Under the pieces are notes generated by a model. That model ran no database searches. It was given only the letters and a program-made list of their open reading frames with translations, and was not told where the DNA came from. Both the position numbers and the translations under genes were made by a program. From Naumannella cuiyingiana (lineage in GTDB: Bacteria; Actinomycetota; Actinomycetes; Propionibacteriales; Propionibacteriaceae): a DNA stretch of 64,000 nucleotides. The DNA is taken from assembly GCF_013408305.1 (NCBI RefSeq), contig NZ_JACBZS010000001.1, forward strand, positions 2,604,001 through 2,668,000, given 5' to 3'. Within the stretch, counting starts at the first letter, position 1, and every line of letters begins with the position of its first letter. Below are positions 8,405 to 17,804 of this stretch, one piece after another.

Positions 8405-10120
8405 TCAGGTCCGCAGCCGCCGGCGATCATCCGGCAGCCGGACGGTACGCCCGGATCGGTCGAGGTGGTCGAGGAGGGGAAGAGCCACCCGGCGGCTGGT
8501 GCCGAGCGCCCGCCGGGCCTCGCTCGCCGTGAACGGTTGCGGCAGCTCCGCCAGCCTGCTGACCGCCTCGTCCACCGCCCCCGGACCGAGCGCGATGCCC
8601 GGCGCCGGCCGGACCAGGCGCCCGGCGCGGGCCAGCCGGGCGAGCATCGCGTCGTCGATGCCGAGTTCGCGCAGGCGGTCGGCATCGGGGGCCGCGAACG
8701 GCGCGTCGGCCAACTCGGCAGTCAGGGCCGCCAGCGCCCTCGACTCGGCCTCGCCCAGCCCGATGTCCGCGACCAGCCGGCCGCCGCGCTCGATCGGCGC
8801 CGGCCCGGGGAGCGCCCGCAACAACACGGGATCCGGCAGCCCGAGCCGCCGTGCCGCGTCGGCCGGGCTGATCCCGTCCACACCCGCGGCGGTCACCAAC
8901 TCGGTCAGCCGCGCGGCCAGTTCTGACGCCCGCGCGGGATCGAGCAGCCACTCATCGCCCGCCGCGGCGTCAAGATCGTCGGTGAACCCCGAGCGGGCCA
9001 ACTCGGACCGGCGCGCCGCTCCCCGCACCCGCAGCGGCGCCGCCATCCCGCCGTCGAAGCCCGCCAGCGCCGTGGCGTGCCGACCGGCCGCGCCGCGGCG
9101 GCGCAGCGGCACCGGGTCGGGATCCAGCACGGCGACACCCCACATCCGCCGGTCGCCCGGATCGCGCAGGATCGCCCGGTCGCCCGCGTGCAGCGGCAGC
9201 GGTCGTTCCAGGCCGAGCCGGGCGTACCCGTTGCCCAGCGGGCGGACGTGCACCGCACACGCCAGCGCCCCGATGTGCAGCAGCGGCCCGCGCGGCGGGT
9301 CGCCGTCGCCGCGCAGACGGACGTCGATCTCGCTCGTCCAGCGGTACGCCTCCGGCGCCACCAGCACGCTGCCCTCGGCCACCGACCGCCCGACGCCGCC
9401 GCCGAGGTCGAGCGCCACCCGCGCCGGCCCGACCACCCGGTCGGTGTCGCTGCCGAGCGCCTGGATGCCGCGCACCCGGACCTCGACCGCGTCGGTGACC
9501 AGCCGGTCGCCGACCGCGATGGTCCCCGCGGGCAGGGTGCCGGTGACGATCGTTCCGGAGCCGCGCAGGTGGAAACTGCGGTCGGCCCACAGCCGCGCGG
9601 GCGTCGCCGGATCGGGAGCGGGGATCGCCGCGAGCATCGCACCGAGCGCCGCACGCAGCTCCGCCAGCCCTTGTCCGGTACGCCCACTGACGGCCACCGC
9701 GGGCGCGCCCGCCAGCCCGGTCCCGGCCAGTTGTGCGCGGGCCGTGGCCAGCGCTGGGCCCGGATCGGTCAGATCGGCGCGGGTCACGGCGAGCACGCCG
9801 TGGCGTACCCCCAGCGCGTCCAGCGCCGCGAGGTGCTCGGCGGCCTGCGGCATCCAGGGGTCATCGGCGGCCACCACGAACAGCACCGCCGGCGCCGGGC
9901 CCAGCCCGGACAGCGTCGTCGGCAGGAAACGATCATGGCCGGGCACGTCGACGAAGGCGACCTCGCCGACGGGATCCAGCTCGGTCCAGCAATAGCCGAG
10001 CCGGATGGTCAGCCCGCGTCGCTTCTCGTCGGCGAGCCGGTCCGGGTCGGATCCGGTCAGCGCGCGGACCAGCGTCGACTTTCCATGATCGACATGGCCC
10101 GCGGTGGCGAGCACGTGCAT
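8405..10120 (-). CDS. selB: selenocysteine-specific translation elongation factor SelB
   Basis: SelB (571 residues) is the dedicated GTPase that carries selenocysteyl-tRNA to UGA codons marked by a SECIS hairpin. The N-terminal GTPase domain shows GHVDHGKST (P-loop), GLTIRLGY (switch I), DVPGHDRF (G3) and TRAD in place of the usual NKxD-like G4. Beta-barrel domains follow, and the C-terminal third is the winged-helix region that reads the SECIS. It follows selA by 3 nt, so the two are co-transcribed. Its likely client is the formate dehydrogenase encoded divergently at 11666. Confidence 0.96.
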   Translation of the reverse strand: MHVLATAGHVDHGKSTLVRALTGSDPDRLADEKRRGLTIRLGYCWTELDPVGEVAFVDVPGHDRFLPTTLSGLGPAPAVLFVVAADDPWMPQAAEHLAALDALGVRHGVLAVTRADLTDPGPALATARAQLAGTGLAGAPAVAVSGRTGQGLAELRAALGAMLAAIPAPDPATPARLWADRSFHLRGSGTIVTGTLPAGTIAVGDRLVTDAVEVRVRGIQALGSDTDRVVGPARVALDLGGGVGRSVAEGSVLVAPEAYRWTSEIDVRLRGDGDPPRGPLLHIGALACAVHVRPLGNGYARLGLERPLPLHAGDRAILRDPGDRRMWGVAVLDPDPVPLRRRGAAGRHATALAGFDGGMAAPLRVRGAARRSELARSGFTDDLDAAAGDEWLLDPARASELAARLTELVTAAGVDGISPADAARRLGLPDPVLLRALPGPAPIERGGRLVADIGLGEAESRALAALTAELADAPFAAPDADRLRELGIDDAMLARLARAGRLVRPAPGIALGPGAVDEAVSRLAELPQPFTASEARRALGTSRRVALPLLDHLDRSGRTVRLPDDRRRLRT

Positions 10121-10123
10121 CGC

Positions 10124-11416
10124 TCAGGTTCCGATCGCGGCGCGGGCGGCGGTGATCAACGACTCGTCGTCGGCCGGGTCGACGGCGATCAGGTCCAGCA
10201 GTAGTCGGCTGCGCTCGACGCGCCCGACCACCGCGGGATTGCCCAGCCGGAGGATCTCGGCGAGGTGCTCGGGCAGCGCGACCGCGGCGCTGGGCAGTGT
10301 GACACCGGGCGCGCCCCCGCCGCCGACCGCCGCCTCGCTCGGGATGGCCCGCGCCGGCTCGCCGATCGCCGCCGCGATCCGCTCCGCCCGCGCGGTCAGC
10401 TCGTCCCGCGTCCGCGCGAGCGCCGCCGGGACCGGCGCGACCGGTCCGACCAGTGTGGCCTCGAGCGCGGCCAGGGTGAGCTTGTCCACCCGCAGCGCGC
10501 GGGCCAGCGGGTGCCGGCGCAACCGCTCGACCAGCGTCGCCTGGCCGATGATCAACCCCGCCTGCGGGCCGCCGAGCAGCTTGTCGCCCGACGCGGTGAC
10601 CAGGTCGGCGCCCGCGGCCAGGCTGGTCGCTGCGTCCGGTTCGTCCGGCAGTCGGGGGTACGGGGTGAGCAGACCGGAGCCGATGTCGGCCACCACCGGT
10701 ACGCCCAGCGTGCGCAGCTCGCCGAGCCCCACGGTGGAGGTGAACCCGTCCACGACGAAGTTGGAGGGATGGATCTTGATCACGAACCCCGTCTGCGGCC
10801 CGACGGCGGCCGCATAGTCGGCGAGGCGTACCCGATTGGTGGTGCCCACCTCGCGCAGCCGCGCGCCGGCCGCCTCCAGCAGCTCGGGGATCCGGAAGCC
10901 GTCGCCGATCTCCACCATCTCGCCGCGGGCGATGATCACCTCGCGGTCGCGCGCCAGCGCATTGGCCGCCAGTGCCAGCGCCGCCGCGCCGTTGTTCACC
11001 ACGTGCGCGGCCTCGGCGCCCGGCACCGCATTGACCAGGGCGCCGACGGCCCCGGCGCCGCGGCGGCCGCGCCGCCCGGTGGCCAGGTCCAACTCGACGT
11101 CGGTCGCGCCGGCGGCCCGGTCGACCGCGGCGCGCGCAGCGTCCGACAGGGGAGCCCGGCCGAGGTTGGTGTGCACGATCACGCCGCTGGCATTGATCAC
11201 GGGCCGCAGCGAACCCGCGTCGCGCGGCAGCCCGGCGACCGCCCGGTCCGTCACCTCGGCTGGCGCGATCTCGCCGGCCCGGCAGGCGGCCAGGGCCGCG
11301 CCGACGGCGTCCTTGATCGGTCCGCGGCCGAGGCGCCCGGCGGCCGCGACCAGCCGGGGGTCGGCTAGCACGGCGTCGGTGCGGGGGACCCGGCGGCGCG
11401 GGTCGAACTCGCTCAC
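10124..11416 (-). CDS. selA: L-seryl-tRNA(Sec) selenium transferase SelA
   Basis: SelA (430 residues) is the PLP enzyme that converts seryl-tRNA(Sec) to selenocysteyl-tRNA(Sec) using selenophosphate. Visible features are VINASGVIVHTNLGRAPL near residue 75, the PLP pocket and the Schiff-base lysine Lys279 in SGDKLLGG. The frame is open far upstream, but the GTG at 11416 with AGGAG 9 nt before it gives the family N-terminus and falls just after the tRNA-Sec gene. Gene order selC-selA-selB on one strand suggests one transcription unit. Confidence 0.96.
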   Translation of the reverse strand: MSEFDPRRRVPRTDAVLADPRLVAAAGRLGRGPIKDAVGAALAACRAGEIAPAEVTDRAVAGLPRDAGSLRPVINASGVIVHTNLGRAPLSDAARAAVDRAAGATDVELDLATGRRGRRGAGAVGALVNAVPGAEAAHVVNNGAAALALAANALARDREVIIARGEMVEIGDGFRIPELLEAAGARLREVGTTNRVRLADYAAAVGPQTGFVIKIHPSNFVVDGFTSTVGLGELRTLGVPVVADIGSGLLTPYPRLPDEPDAATSLAAGADLVTASGDKLLGGPQAGLIIGQATLVERLRRHPLARALRVDKLTLAALEATLVGPVAPVPAALARTRDELTARAERIAAAIGEPARAIPSEAAVGGGGAPGVTLPSAAVALPEHLAEILRLGNPAVVGRVERSRLLLDLIAVDPADDESLITAARAAIGT

Positions 11417-11450
11417 TCCCGGGGTCTCCTCGCATCCGTCGGGCGAAGGG

Positions 11451-11545
11451 TGGCGGAGGCGGACGGGAATCGAACCCGCCTGGCCGAGATACCCGGCCAC
11501 AACGGTTTTGAAGACCGCGCCCGTCACCAGACGAGGTACGCCTCC
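11451..11545 (-). tRNA. selC: tRNA-Sec (anticodon TCA)
   Basis: A 95-nt selenocysteine tRNA including an encoded CCA. It has the diagnostic features: a 6-bp D stem (CTCGTC/GACGGG), anticodon loop CTTCAAA with TCA, a long variable arm with a 6-bp stem (TGGCCG/CGGCCA) and a T arm around TTCGATT. The acceptor shows seven clear pairs (GGAGGCG/CGCCTCC). The eighth position, which should pair in bacterial tRNA-Sec, reads T against C. It lies 34 nt upstream of selA on the same strand. Confidence 0.95.
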
Positions 11546-11555
11546 GCGAACCGCG

Positions 11556-11561
11556 AGCCTA
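11556..11561 (-). promoter_or_regulatory. -10 box TAGGCT of the selC-selA-selB unit
   Basis: On the minus strand TAGGCT ends 10 nt before the first base of tRNA-Sec. It is the mirror image of the TAGGCT that serves the formate dehydrogenase operon 60 nt away on the other strand. Confidence 0.55.
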
Positions 11562-11620
11562 CCCCCGGCCGGCACTCGCCGGGTGCACCCCACCTGTCCC
11601 CGCACTCGGTCCGGGGGCGT

Positions 11621-11626
11621 TAGGCT
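11621..11626 (+). promoter_or_regulatory. -10 box TAGGCT of the formate dehydrogenase operon
   Basis: TAGGCT lies 39 nt upstream of the fdhA ATG, which has its own AGGAGG at 11654-11659. A short 5' leader of about 33 nt is therefore predicted. Confidence 0.5.
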
Positions 11627-11665
11627 GCCGGGGTAACCGGCGATGGCGACGTCAGGAGGCACGCG

Positions 11666-14600
11666 ATGGTGGACCTGTTCGCGAAGTGGCCGATGCTGCG
11701 CCAGCTCGGCGCCGACCGGCTGGGCCGCGGCGCCGCCGCCGAGTCCGAGCGCAGCCGCGACCTGCGGCCGCGGATCGCCGATGCCGACCGGGTCGCCGAC
11801 TCCGTCTGTCCCTACTGCGCCGTCGGCTGCGGCCAGAAGGTCTATGTGAAGGATGAGAAGGTCATCCAGATCGAGGGCGACCCGGCCAGCCCGGTCTCTC
11901 GCGGTCGGCTGTGCCCGAAGGGCAGCGCCAGCAAGCAACTCGTGACCTATCCCAACCGGGCGACCAAGGTGCGCTATCGGCGTCCCTACGGCACCGAGTG
12001 GGAAGATCTCGATCTTGACACCGCCATCGACATGATCGCGGACCGGGTGATCAAGACCCGGCGCGAGTTCTGGCAGTGGACCGACGAGAAGGGCAACAAG
12101 GTCCGCCGCACGACGGGCATTGCGAGCCTCGGCGGGGCAGCTTTGGACAATGAGGAGAACTACCTCATGAAGAAGCTGTACACCGCGCTCGGCGCGATCC
12201 AGATCGAGAACCAGGCGCGTATTTGACACTCCTCCACGGTTCCCGGTCTGGGGACCTCGTTCGGGCGTGGAGGTGCCACAAACTTCCTGCAGGACCTGGC
12301 CAATGCCGATTGCATCCTGATCGAGGGATCGAACATGGCCGAGGCCCATCCCGTGGGCTTCCAGTGGGTGATGGAGGCGAAGCTGCGCGGCGCCAAGATC
12401 ATCCACGTCGATCCGCGCTTCACGCGTACCTCCGCGGTGGCGAACACCCATGTCCCGATCCGCGCCGGTAGCGACGTCGCCTTCCTCGGCGCGCTGATCA
12501 ACCACGTGCTGAGCAACGGGCTGGATTTCCGCGAGTACGTCCTGAACTACACCAATGCCGCGGTGATCATCGACGAGCGCTACCGCGACACCGAGGATCT
12601 GGACGGGCTGTTCTCCGGCTTCGATCCGGAGAAGCGCAACTATTCCTCGGCGACCTGGCAGTACGCCGGCGGCGCCGCGGACGGGTCGTCCGCGGGTACG
12701 CGCGACCCGGCCCAGGCCACCTCGGCGCACGATGTGGAGACCGAGGAGGCCGAGCAGGAGGCGGCCCGGGGCGAGCGGGCCGGCGCGGGCGGCATCTCGG
12801 TCGGCCCGCCGGCGCGGCGCGACGAGACCCTGACCGATCCGTTCTGCGTCTACCAGATCCTGAAGCGGCACTTCTCGCGCTACACCCCGGAGATGGTGGA
12901 GGAGGTCTGCGGGATCAGCCGGGAGCAGTTCGCCGAGGTGGCCGACGCGCTGGTCGCGAACAGCGGCCGGGAACGGACCACCGCGTTCTGCTACGCCGTG
13001 GGCTGGACCCAGCACACCATCGGCGTGCAGAACATCCGCACCGCCTCGATCCTGCAGTTGCTGCTCGGCAACATCGGCCGGCCCGGCGGCGGGATCATGG
13101 CGCTGCGCGGGCACGCCAGCATCCAGGGCTCGACCGACATTCCGACGCTGTTCAACCTGCTGCCGGGCTACATCCCGATGCCGCACGCCCAGCTGCACTC
13201 GACCCTGGACGACTTCGTCGCCGAGGACTCGGGCAAGAAGGGCTTCTGGGGCAACATGCGCGCCTATACGGTGAGCCTGCTCAAGGCGTACTTCGGTGAT
13301 GCCGCGACGCCCGAGAACGACTTCTGCTTCGACTACCTGCCGCGGCTGACTGGCAATCACGGAACCTATGCGACCGTGCTCGGCCAGATCGAGGGCAAGG
13401 TGAAGGGCTACTTCGTGGTCGGGGAGAACCCGGCGGTCGGCTCGTCCAACGGCAAGATGCAGCGGATGGGCCTGGCCAATCTGGACTGGCTGGTCGTGCG
13501 CGACATGCGGCTGATCGAGACGGCGACCTTCTGGTCCGATTCCCCGGAGATCGAGACCGGTGAGCTGGAGACCGACAAGATCGGCACCGAGGTGTTCTTC
13601 CTGCCGGCCGCCTCGCACGTGGAGAAGTCGGGCACGTTCACCAACACCAACCGGATGCTGCAGTGGCGCCAGCAGGCCGTCGAGCCGCCGGGCGATGCGC
13701 GTAGCGATCTCGACTTCTACTACCGGCTCGGCCAGCGGGTCCGGGAGAAGCTGCGCGCGGCCGCGGACGAGGCCGGCCGGATCGACGAGATGGACCGGCC
13801 CGTGCTCGACCTGGCCTGGGACTATCCGACGCACGGCAAGTACGACGAGCCCGATGCGGAGGCGGTGCTCGCCGAGATCAACGGCCGCGCCGCGGACGGT
13901 ACGCCGCTCTCCGCCTACACCCAGCTCGCCGATGACGGCTCCACCAGTTGCGGCTGCTGGATCTATTGCGGGGTGTACGCCGACGGGGTCAACCAGGCCG
14001 CCCGCCGCAAGCCGCACTGGGAGCAGACCGAGGTCGCACCCGAGTGGGGCTGGGTCTGGCCCGCGAACCGGCGGATGCTCTACAACCGGGCCTCGGCCGA
14101 TCCCGACGGCAAGCCGTGGTCGGAGCGCAAGAAGTACCTGTGGTGGGACCCGGACGCCGCCGACGGGCAGGGGCGCTGGGTCGGTCGCGACAATGCCGAC
14201 TTCATCGACGATCTGCCGCCGCACTTCCGGCCGCCCGAGGACGCGACCGGGCCGGCGGCGATCGGCGGCGACGACCCGTTCGTGATGCAGACCGACGGCA
14301 AGGGGTGGCTGTTCGCGCCGTCCGGGCTGGCCGACGGGCCGCTGCCGACGCACTACGAGCCGCCGGAGTCGCCGGTGGACAACCGGCTCTACGGTGTGCG
14401 CAACAATCCGGTACGCCAGAACGTCGACTCGGTGGAGAACCCGTTGAACCCGTCGCCGGACGAGGTGTTCCCGTTCGTGTTCACCACCTACCGGCTGACC
14501 GAGCATCACACCGCGGGCGGGATGAGCCGCACGCTGCCGTACCTGTCGGAGCTGCAGCCGGCCATGTTCTGCGAGGTGTCGTTCGAACTGGCCGCCGAGT

Positions 14601-14947
14601 GCGGGCTGGAGAACGGCGGCTGGGCGACGATCGTGACCAGCCGCGCCGCGATCGAGGCGCGGGTACTGGTGACGGCCCGGATGCGGCGGCTGCGGGTCGG
14701 CAACCGGTGGGTCGAGCAGGTCGGTCTGCCGTACCACTGGGGCCCGAACGGCGTGATCACCGGTGACTCGGCCAACGATCTGGTCAACCTGACGCTGGAC
14801 CCGAATGTGTTCATCCAGGGCAAGGTCGGCACCTGTGCCGTGCTGCCCGGGCGGCGCCCGCGCGGGCCGGAGTTGGAGGCGCTCGTGGAGGACTTCCGCA
14901 CCCGCGCGGTGGAGCAGGGTGTCATCACGCCGGAGGAGGGAGCCTGA
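11666..14947 (+). CDS. fdhA: formate dehydrogenase alpha subunit, selenocysteine-containing
   Basis: The catalytic molybdopterin subunit that oxidises formate to CO2. The reading frame is interrupted by TGA at 12224-12226, decoded as selenocysteine 187. The downstream frame continues without any shift into the family motif HSSTVPGLGTSFGRGGATN, and a SECIS-like hairpin follows the TGA. Total length is 1093 residues. A [4Fe-4S] cluster is bound by Cys48, Cys51, Cys55 and Cys83 (CPYCAVGC, LCPKG). It is related to FdnG/FdoG, but the N-terminus has no twin-arginine signal, so the active site probably faces the cytoplasm. The start is the ATG at 11666, 6 nt after AGGAGG. Its stop overlaps the fdhB start by one base. 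Confidence 0.96.
12224..12273 (+). promoter_or_regulatory. selenocysteine UGA and SECIS-like hairpin
   Basis: After the TGA, an outer stem pairs CCTCCACG (12231-12238) with CGTGGAGG (12266-12273). An inner stem pairs GTTCCC (12239-12244) with GGGGAC (12250-12255) around the loop GGTCT. The loop sequence and its distance from the UGA match the E. coli fdhF SECIS, the structure bound by SelB. The element lies wholly within coding sequence. Confidence 0.85.
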
Positions 14948-15936
14948 TGGGATCGCTGTGGGGCCGGCTGGACGACCCGGCCGCCGACGCCGGACATGAT
15001 CAACACCTGCCGCGCAAGGGATTCTTCACCGACACCTCGGTGTGCATCGGCTGCAAGGCCTGCGAGGTCGCGTGCAAGGAGTGGAACGGCGTACCGGCCG
15101 ATGGCTACGAGCTGACCGGGATGTCGTACGACAACACGGTCCAGTTGTCGGCCAACACCTGGCGGCACGTGGCGTTCATCGAGCAGCCCGCGCCGCCGCG
15201 GCCGACCATCGATCTGGGCATGCCCGGCAGCGGGCCGCCCGGCGCGGAGCGGGTGTCGGCGGGGACCGCGACGGGTACGCGGGAGCAGGCCGGCGCCGGA
15301 GCGTACGCGGTCGACGATGTCGACCTTCGTGATCTTGCCGCCGGTGATCAAGGTGCTGGCGATCAGGCCGGCGTGCGCTGGCTGATGGAATCCGACGTCT
15401 GCAAGCACTGCACGCATGCGGGCTGCCTCGACGTCTGTCCGACCGGGGCGCTGTTCCGCACCGAGTTCGGCACGGTCGTCGTGCAGGAGGACATCTGCAA
15501 CGGCTGTGGCTACTGCGTGCCGTCGTGCCCCTACGGCGTGATCGACGTGCGGAAGGGCGACGGGCGGGCGTTCAAGTGCACGCTGTGCTACGACCGGCTC
15601 AAGGACGATCTGACCCCGGCCTGCGCGAAGGCGTGCCCCACCCAGTCGATCCAGTTCGGTGATCTTGACGAGTTGCGCGAGCGGGCGGATGCGCGGCTCG
15701 CGCAGTTGCACGAGCTCGGCGTCGACGAGGCGCGGCTGTACGGGCGCGATCCCGACGACGGGGTCGGCGGCGACGGTGCGTTCTTCCTGCTGCTCGACGA
15801 GCCGGAGACCTACGGCTTCCCGCCCGATCCGGTGGTCACGACCCGGGCGATGGGCTCGATCTGGGGACATGTGGGCGCGGCCGCCGCCACGCTGGTCGGG
15901 ATCGGCATCGCGGCGTTCATCGGGGTACGCCGATGA
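14947..15936 (+). CDS. fdhB: formate dehydrogenase iron-sulfur subunit
   Basis: A 329-residue electron-transfer subunit with four ferredoxin-type [4Fe-4S] motifs: CIGCKACEVAC, CKHCTHAGCLDVC, CNGCGYCVPSC and CTLCYDRL with the partner cysteines CAKAC. It passes electrons from FdhA to the membrane subunit. One hydrophobic helix close to the C-terminus (about residues 300-325) would anchor it, as in FdnH. It overlaps fdhA by 1 nt and the next gene by 4 nt. An insert of about 60 residues rich in Gly, Ala and acidic residues separates the first two cysteine motifs. Confidence 0.94.
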   Translation: MGSLWGRLDDPAADAGHDQHLPRKGFFTDTSVCIGCKACEVACKEWNGVPADGYELTGMSYDNTVQLSANTWRHVAFIEQPAPPRPTIDLGMPGSGPPGAERVSAGTATGTREQAGAGAYAVDDVDLRDLAAGDQGAGDQAGVRWLMESDVCKHCTHAGCLDVCPTGALFRTEFGTVVVQEDICNGCGYCVPSCPYGVIDVRKGDGRAFKCTLCYDRLKDDLTPACAKACPTQSIQFGDLDELRERADARLAQLHELGVDEARLYGRDPDDGVGGDGAFFLLLDEPETYGFPPDPVVTTRAMGSIWGHVGAAAATLVGIGIAAFIGVRR

Positions 15937-16922
15937 GCGGCGGCGCGCGCGAGGAGCGGATGGTCCCCGACGCGGAGTTCGACTCCTACTACGGGCGGCC
16001 GATCATCAAGCCGCCCGTGTGGAAGGTGCCGGACGTGCCCTTCTATCTCTTCGTCGGCGGCATGGCGGGCGGATCGTCGCTGCTGGCCGAAGGCGCGGCG
16101 CTGCGCGGGTTGCCGGCCCTGGAGAAGGTGGCCCGGCTGGCGGCGGCCGGGGGAGCGGTGGCCGGCACCGTGGCGCTGGTCCACGATCTTGGTCGGCCGG
16201 AGCGCTTTCTGAACATGCTGCGGGTCTTCAAGCCGACCTCGCCGCTGTCGATGGGGTCCTACATCCTGGCGCCGTTCGCGACGTTCTCCGGGATCGCGGC
16301 CGGCACCCAGGTGCTCGGGAAGTTCCGGCTGATCGGGCGGCTGGCCGGGGCCGGGGCGGCGCTGTTCGGGCCGCCGCTGGCGACCTACACCGCCGCGCTG
16401 CTGGCGAACACCGCGGTGCCGTCGTGGCACGAGGCGCACCAGGAACTGCCGTTCGTCTTCGGCGGATCGGGTGCCATGGCCGCCGGCGGGCTGGGCCTGT
16501 TGTTGGTGCCCACCGAGCAGGCCGCGCCGGCGCGCCGGATGGGCGTGTTGGGGGTGGCGCTCGAGGTGGGCGCGAGCGAGCTGATGGAGCGCCGGCTCGG
16601 GCATCTGCTGGCCGAGCCTTACCGGACCGGGAAGGCAGGGCGGCTGCTGAAGGTCGCCCGCGGGCTTGCCCTGGGCGGCGCCGCGCTCAGCGTGCTGGGT
16701 CGCCGCAACCGGGTGCTGTCGGCGATCGCCGGCGCCGCGATGGTGGCCGGTTCCCAGGTGCTGCGCTTCGGCGTGTTCGAAGCCGGCATGGTGTCCGCCC
16801 GCGACCCCAAGTACACCGTCATCCCGCAGAAGGAGCGGCTGCGGCGCAAGCAGGAAGCGGCGGCCGCCGCGGGTACGCCCGCGCCCTCGGCCGGCGAGGC
16901 GGCGAAGGACGCCGCCGACTGA
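15933..16922 (+). CDS. nrfD: NrfD/PsrC-type membrane subunit of formate dehydrogenase
   Basis: A 329-residue polytopic protein with the NrfD family opening YYGRPIIKPPVWK followed by FYLFVGGMAGG. Several hydrophobic spans follow. NrfD/PsrC proteins carry quinone-binding sites but no heme, unlike the cytochrome b subunit FdnI that partners E. coli FdnGH. The start overlaps the fdhB stop (ATGA), so it belongs to the same complex and should deliver formate electrons to menaquinone. Its TGA directly abuts the stop of the convergent hydrolase, forming TGATCA. Confidence 0.9.
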   Translation: MSGGAREERMVPDAEFDSYYGRPIIKPPVWKVPDVPFYLFVGGMAGGSSLLAEGAALRGLPALEKVARLAAAGGAVAGTVALVHDLGRPERFLNMLRVFKPTSPLSMGSYILAPFATFSGIAAGTQVLGKFRLIGRLAGAGAALFGPPLATYTAALLANTAVPSWHEAHQELPFVFGGSGAMAAGGLGLLLVPTEQAAPARRMGVLGVALEVGASELMERRLGHLLAEPYRTGKAGRLLKVARGLALGGAALSVLGRRNRVLSAIAGAAMVAGSQVLRFGVFEAGMVSARDPKYTVIPQKERLRRKQEAAAAAGTPAPSAGEAAKDAAD

Positions 16923-17804
16923 TCAGCCCGCGGCCAGCTCGCGGACGAACCGCGCGATCTCGCCGGGCTTCTCCTCGGCCATGAAATGGCCGGCGTCGAT
17001 GGCCTCGTAGCGCAGGTCGGGCGCCCACGCGCCCCACAGCGCAGCGGCGTCGAAGCCGAGTGCGGCGCCCCAGTCCTGGGAGATCACGCCGACGGGCATC
17101 GCCAGGCGGCGGCCGTTCGCGCGGTCCTCGCGGTCCATGACCAGGTCGATGTCGGCGGTGGCCCGGTAGTCGGCGACGATCGAGTCGACGGCGCCGATCG
17201 ACGCGTCGAGGTAGTGCCGGCGTACCTCATCCGGAAAGGTCGCGCCGGTCGGGTCCCAGGCGTCGAGGAACGACCCGAAGAACTCCTCCGCGGTCGCCTT
17301 GATCATCTTCTCCGGCAGCCCGGGCGGCTGCGCCATCAGATAGAGATGCCAGGCAACCTTCGCGTCGACGCCGTGCAGCACGTCCCAGGTGTCCATCGTC
17401 GGCAGCACGTCGAGAATGCCGAGGAACAGCACCCGGTCGGGATGATCAAGACCGGCCCGCACGCCGACCAACGCGCCGCGATCGTGGCCGACCAGGCCGA
17501 ACCGATCATGGCCGAGCGTCTCCGCGATCGCCACGATGTCATTGGCCATGGTGCGCTTGGAGTAGGTCTCGGGATCGTCGGCGACGGGCTTGTCGCTGGC
17601 CCCGTAGCCGCGCAGGTCCGGCACGATCACCGTGTGCTCGCCGGCGAGCGCGGGAGCGACGCCGCGCCACATCAGATGGGTCTGCGGGAACCCGTGCAGC
17701 AGGACGATCGCCGGTCCCGAACCGCCGACGGCGACGTTGAGGTCGACGCCGCCGGCTCCGGCGATGGTGCGGTAGGCGAATCCGTCAATCGTCGGCTGGG
17801 GCAT
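16923..17804 (-). CDS. alpha/beta hydrolase, haloacetate dehalogenase/epoxide hydrolase type
   Basis: A 293-residue alpha/beta-fold hydrolase. The oxyanion motif LLHGFPQTHLMW, the segment DLRGYGASDKP and an aspartate nucleophile in GHDRGALVG place it with fluoroacetate dehalogenases and epoxide hydrolases. The catalytic histidine is in DAGHFMAEE. The ATG at 17804 is preferred over an earlier in-frame ATG because GAGGAG lies just upstream of it. The start lies 20 nt inside the end of the TetR gene, so it is the last gene of an MFS-TetR-hydrolase operon. The substrate is unknown. Confidence 0.85.
   Translation of the reverse strand: MPQPTIDGFAYRTIAGAGGVDLNVAVGGSGPAIVLLHGFPQTHLMWRGVAPALAGEHTVIVPDLRGYGASDKPVADDPETYSKRTMANDIVAIAETLGHDRFGLVGHDRGALVGVRAGLDHPDRVLFLGILDVLPTMDTWDVLHGVDAKVAWHLYLMAQPPGLPEKMIKATAEEFFGSFLDAWDPTGATFPDEVRRHYLDASIGAVDSIVADYRATADIDLVMDREDRANGRRLAMPVGVISQDWGAALGFDAAALWGAWAPDLRYEAIDAGHFMAEEKPGEIARFVRELAAG

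Noticed and set aside
12226-12335. The TGA in fdhA as a nonsense mutation splitting a pseudogene
   Set aside because: The frame is unchanged on both sides, the UGA sits exactly at the known selenocysteine position, a SECIS-like hairpin follows, and selA, selB, selC and selD are all nearby.
10124-14737. A 1537-codon minus-strand open frame extending selA across the tRNA-Sec and antisense to fdhA
   Set aside because: It is a high-GC antisense artefact. The upstream part overlaps a tRNA and the well-supported fdhA, and SelA has a clear start at 11416.
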